Shown one piece after another: positions 60,501-64,000 of a DNA stretch of 64,000 nt. The stretch comes from CAYWMQ01 sp964459635. GTDB lineage: Bacteria > Patescibacteriota > Minisyncoccia > Phycocordibacterales > UBA12088. A program made the position numbers and the translations under genes. The stretch covers positions 1 to 64,000 of the forward strand of contig CAYWMQ010000001.1 of assembly GCA_964459635.1 (NCBI GenBank), given 5' to 3'. The notes below the pieces were generated by a model, which saw only the letters and a list, made by a program, of their open reading frames with translations, was not told the DNA's origin and ran no database searches. The first letter of the stretch is position 1, and each line of letters begins with the position of its first letter.

Positions 60501-63500
60501 CACGACCGTTGACGATTTGGAGACTCCGAAGATAGCGCAAGATGCGGGCTCCGATGCGCTTGGGCTCTGCTACATCACAAATCTGAACAGCATGTACTAC
60601 ATGCGCTGGGACGGTTCGAAATTTGTGAGTGCACCCACTCAGTTTTCGGCAGATAGTAACAGCAAGGATGGCGGACATGCATTCGACTGTGCGTACGAAA
60701 CCACCGCCGGCCGCGATGGGTACCTCATGATGCCGTACACCGACGGCACGCTTGGCTACTATCGTTTTCATAACACCTCGACCGGCCTTTCTGCTGAAGC
60801 GGCTCTGTCGAGTGTAACCGACTCATGGTCGGTCGAAAGCGTTCGTACGGGCGACGGGCTTATTCTGGCCGTCTTCTGGGACGATGCGAATACGCAGTTT
60901 GACTTTTCATACTGGAACGGCACCGCCCCGTGGAGTGCGCGGCAAACGCTCGAGACAAACGTATCCACCATCGTAAACCCCATAGTTCCCGTGTCGCTCA
61001 CCCCCCGCCGGTACACCTCATTTACGTCAGGCACCCTCGTCTCAGACCCCATTCATTTTTCCGACGGTACTGGGCCGCGCTGGGGAGTGGCAAGCTCGAC
61101 GGATACCACACCGGGCGCCTCAGAGATACGCTACCAGTTTGAGCACAGCACCGATAATGGAGAAACATGGGCGCTCATACCGGACTCTGCATTGCCCGGC
61201 AACTCCGTAGGTACCACCTCAAACACGGTTGATCTCTCCGCGCTTTCATATACCACGTATGACGTCATACGCTATGTGGCCAACTTCGCCTGCGTCTCGG
61301 GTGACTGCCCCATACTGCACGACTGGACGATCGCATGGTCTGAGGGGCTCAAGGTTTCCGGTACCGCAAAGGGCTACGACGAGAGCACCAACGTGACGAG
61401 TGGTACCGTGGCGGTCGCGGTGAATGGTGCTGTGCAGACGGGTAAGACGGCGAGTATCTCGGGCGGTACATGGCAGATAAACAACGTTACCATGTTCCCG
61501 GGCGACACGGTCCATGTGTGGATACAAGGCGCAGCAGACGCAAACGAGGCGGCAGCGGTCTTTCGGTACGACGGTGTGGGCGACACGACGGGTGTCGAGC
61601 TCTTTGAGCGGCACCTCACCATAGGCTCACATGATGCGACCACAACAACGAACGCCCACATTGCGCTCTACGACAACAGTGCCTCGGGGAATGAAGACCT
61701 GTTCTTTGAGGTCGACAGCGGCAACGACCTCACCGTGTGTTCGGTCGGAGCGTGCAGCGATGCGGAGCTCTTCGTGGCTCAGGGGTACACGTACCGGCCC
61801 GACTCCGCTTCGGGCGGCAACGTTTCCACGCACGATATGGAGATAGCCGGTACATTGACCGCAGACGGCAACACGCTCACGGTGTCGGGCTCATGGGAAA
61901 ACCGCGGCATCTTCACCGCAAACAGTTCAAGCGTTATTCTCCGTGCGACATCCAGCCAAGAAACCTTGAGCTCTGTCGGCGCCACGACGAGCGCGTTCAA
62001 CATACTGACCTTGGGGCAGACCTCCGGTAATGCCACGTGGACGCTCGCAGGACCCCTCGAAGTGGACGGCAACTGCACCCTGTCGTACGGCACACTAAAT
62101 GGGTCTACATCCGCGCTCTTCCTGGGTGGCAATTTTTCACTTGCTGCGGGTACGACCTTCCTCAAGAGCACGGGCACCACAACATTTGACGGGACCGGTG
62201 TAGCGGTGATTACAGATGCAACTGCGGCAAAGCAAGACTTGGGCAAGGTAGCTGCAAGCGGTACGAGCAAAACGGTGCGTCTTGGCTCAGCACTAAAGCT
62301 TACCGACCTCACTATATACACGGGAAACACGTTCGACGTGTCGTCAAACAACTACGCGCTTGAGGTACGTGGTGATTTCCGGAACAGCGATTCGTTCTCG
62401 GCACGTGCAGGTACCGTCACCATGACGGCAACGACCACGGGGCGCACACTTGTGCCTGGCAACTCTCCTTTGTATGACCTGACGTTCCAAGGGGTGGGGG
62501 GTAACTGGGCGTTTGGACAGCCTCTTGTTACGGTGCAAAACAACTTGACCATTGCGACCGGCACCGTCACGCTCGCAACAGGCACGACAACAGTATCGGG
62601 AAGTTTGTCTAACAGTGGCACACTTGTGCACAACAACGGTACGTTGGAACTCACCGGAAGCGGTTCGAAAACGTTGACGCAGGGCGGCTCACCACTCTAC
62701 AACCTCACCGTAAACGGTGCAGGCGCGTGGAGCTGGACCGAGCAAAACGCGACATCCTCCGGATCCACACGTATCCTGAACGGCACGTTGACAATGCCGG
62801 CGGAAACGTACGCGGTGGGCAAGTCTTTTGTAAATGCCGGAGGCACCGTCGCCCCCAATGGCGGCACGCTTCGCTTCACATCGAACGTAGCCGAAACAGT
62901 GCAGGCAAACGGTTCTGCACTCTACGGGCTCACGTTTGACGGCGCGGGAGGGACGTTCGCGTTGGCGGACACCAACCTTGTTGCAAGCGGCACGGTGCGC
63001 TTTGTTGCGGGGACGACCACGCTTCCATCGGGTACTATGACCGTGTCGGGTTCTTGGGTTACGACGGGCGGCACGTGGAATGCGAATGGTGGCACTGTGC
63101 TCTTTAACTCGGCGGCCACGGGACGTACGGTCACTACCGGCACCAACAACTTTGCGTCCGTGACCTTTAATAGTGCGGTGGGTGGCTGGAGCATCGACTC
63201 GCATGCAACGTCGACCGGTGCATGGTCACTTCTTGCCGCTCAAAGCTACACGGTCGCGAGCGGCAACACCATGGCTGTAGGTGGGGCGTTTGTCAACAAT
63301 GTACCGGGTGCCACCACATGGACCGGCTCCACACTCGCACTCAGCTCCGGCACTTCGTATACGGTAGGGAGCTCAAGTCAAGCGGCGGAAACATACGGCA
63401 CGCTGCGCATTGGTGCAAATACCGACGTGAAATTCTGGCAGTCGTCCGCAGCAAGCTATGCGGTCGACAGTACCGGTTCTCTCTACTCTCAGGATCATGC

Positions 63501-64000
63501 GGCACAGAATGGCGACCTGTATATATGGGGAGAGTACGTGCGTACGAGCGGTACCGAGCACTGGAGCTATGCGACAGACTTTGATGGCACCGATATCGGC
63601 GGCTCTCCGCGGCAAGTGGACGTGCGCTTTGCCTCCGGTGCATCCGCCCAGTTCACCGGTGCGACCTTGTCGCTGCGTGGAGACGCAGCCGCCACCACCA
63701 CGCTGGCGAATCAAGGCTCGGGCAGCTACAGGCTGCAGCTTACGGGAAGTACGTTGTTGGCGGAGTACTTCAGCGTTGCAAATACCGATGCGGATGGACT
63801 CGCGCTCATGGCGTCTACCACCGTGAACTACTTGCGTGACGGCACGTTTACGCTTGACACACAGGGAGGGTCAATGCTCACGCTCGCATCCACCACCATT
63901 GACAAAAATCCGCTCTTACAGCCGGACCGCCTTTCTTTTGGAACGTCCACCGGTATCTCGACAGGGTACAACGTCACCGCCTCCGGTACAGCCTCGTCCT
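51595..64000 (+). CDS. giant multidomain surface protein, continuation after TAG, truncated by the window end
   Basis: The frame of the 50980 gene stays open for over 4,130 codons to position 64000. In order it holds the rest of the acidic linker and a beta domain, and a DUF2341-like domain near 53110-53430 (GYSRRVPLTV...). Three repeats of about 325 nt follow from ~54898, each ending in a GVRxxGS...HEAE pattern. FN3-like modules (PxFxFxxxDPxGxxxxYxxQW, YWWRVRA) lie near 55885, 58525 and 59335. Two long propeller-like blocks start near 56296 and 59706 (SGAETYG/TDLETYG...YETTAGRDGYLM). A YRWYAN module sits near 58005, and adhesin-like ~75-aa repeats (SGSxxNxGT...LYxLTxxGAG) from ~61840. GTG 51619 could restart translation if TAG is real. 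No catalytic motif was seen; an adhesin or surface-layer role is inferred. Confidence 0.75.

Overview
The window is GC-rich bacterial DNA with no rRNA, tRNA, transposase, integrase or CRISPR array that I could recognise. I infer a Patescibacteria/CPR (Parcubacteria-type) genome. The reasons are the giant repeat-built surface proteins with HYHWR-type modules, a PaaX/Cas2-like protein of a type common in that group, a 132-aa acidic DUF5663-like protein, a cohesin and a dockerin protein close together, short-leader or leaderless extended -10 promoters, and 7-nt repeat tracts. This placement is inference and was not tested.

Positions 1-14.9 kb form an accessory block built around NAD. It holds a NrtR-type Nudix regulator (142), a small membrane protein (983), and an operon of nicotinamidase + vWA protein + PP2C phosphatase + protein-kinase-like protein (1730-6051; the last three match the YegL/YegK/YegI combination). 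Next come a methyltransferase + second isochorismatase-fold hydrolase operon (6176-7695), a PaaX/Cas2-like gene between two large perfect palindromes (7832-8564), two orphan proteins (8815, 9352), and an operon nadE-nadD-like-pncB (10360-14516). PncA, PncB, NadD and NadE together give the complete deamidating (Preiss-Handler) route from nicotinamide to NAD. A motif of the form AGTGT-N7-ACACT lies upstream of nrtR, the pncA operon and nadE, so these units look like one NrtR regulon. These genes have strong Shine-Dalgarno sequences, TTGACA/TATAAT promoters and GC-rich hairpins between cistrons.

From 15 to 20.8 kb there is an ABC-2 exporter pair, four small or orphan genes and an MgtA-like P-type ATPase. 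From 20.9 to 64 kb nearly everything is cell-envelope related. This part includes a TolB-like propeller protein coupled to a 3357-aa repeat protein, a 1961-aa coiled-coil/glycine-rich membrane protein, PepA, three tandem Ig-fold membrane proteins, a secreted FGE-like protein, a dockerin protein, Hsp20 and a membrane-anchored cohesin protein. It ends with a second giant surface protein that runs off the window and carries an in-frame TAG after codon 204. Most of these genes lack Shine-Dalgarno sequences, and several have a -10 element only 5-8 nt before the start codon.

Two themes go beyond ordinary annotation. One is the NAD-salvage/phospho-signalling island with its shared operator. The other is a family of heptanucleotide tandem tracts that sit both in intergenic DNA and inside the signal-peptide coding regions of three separate surface-protein genes.
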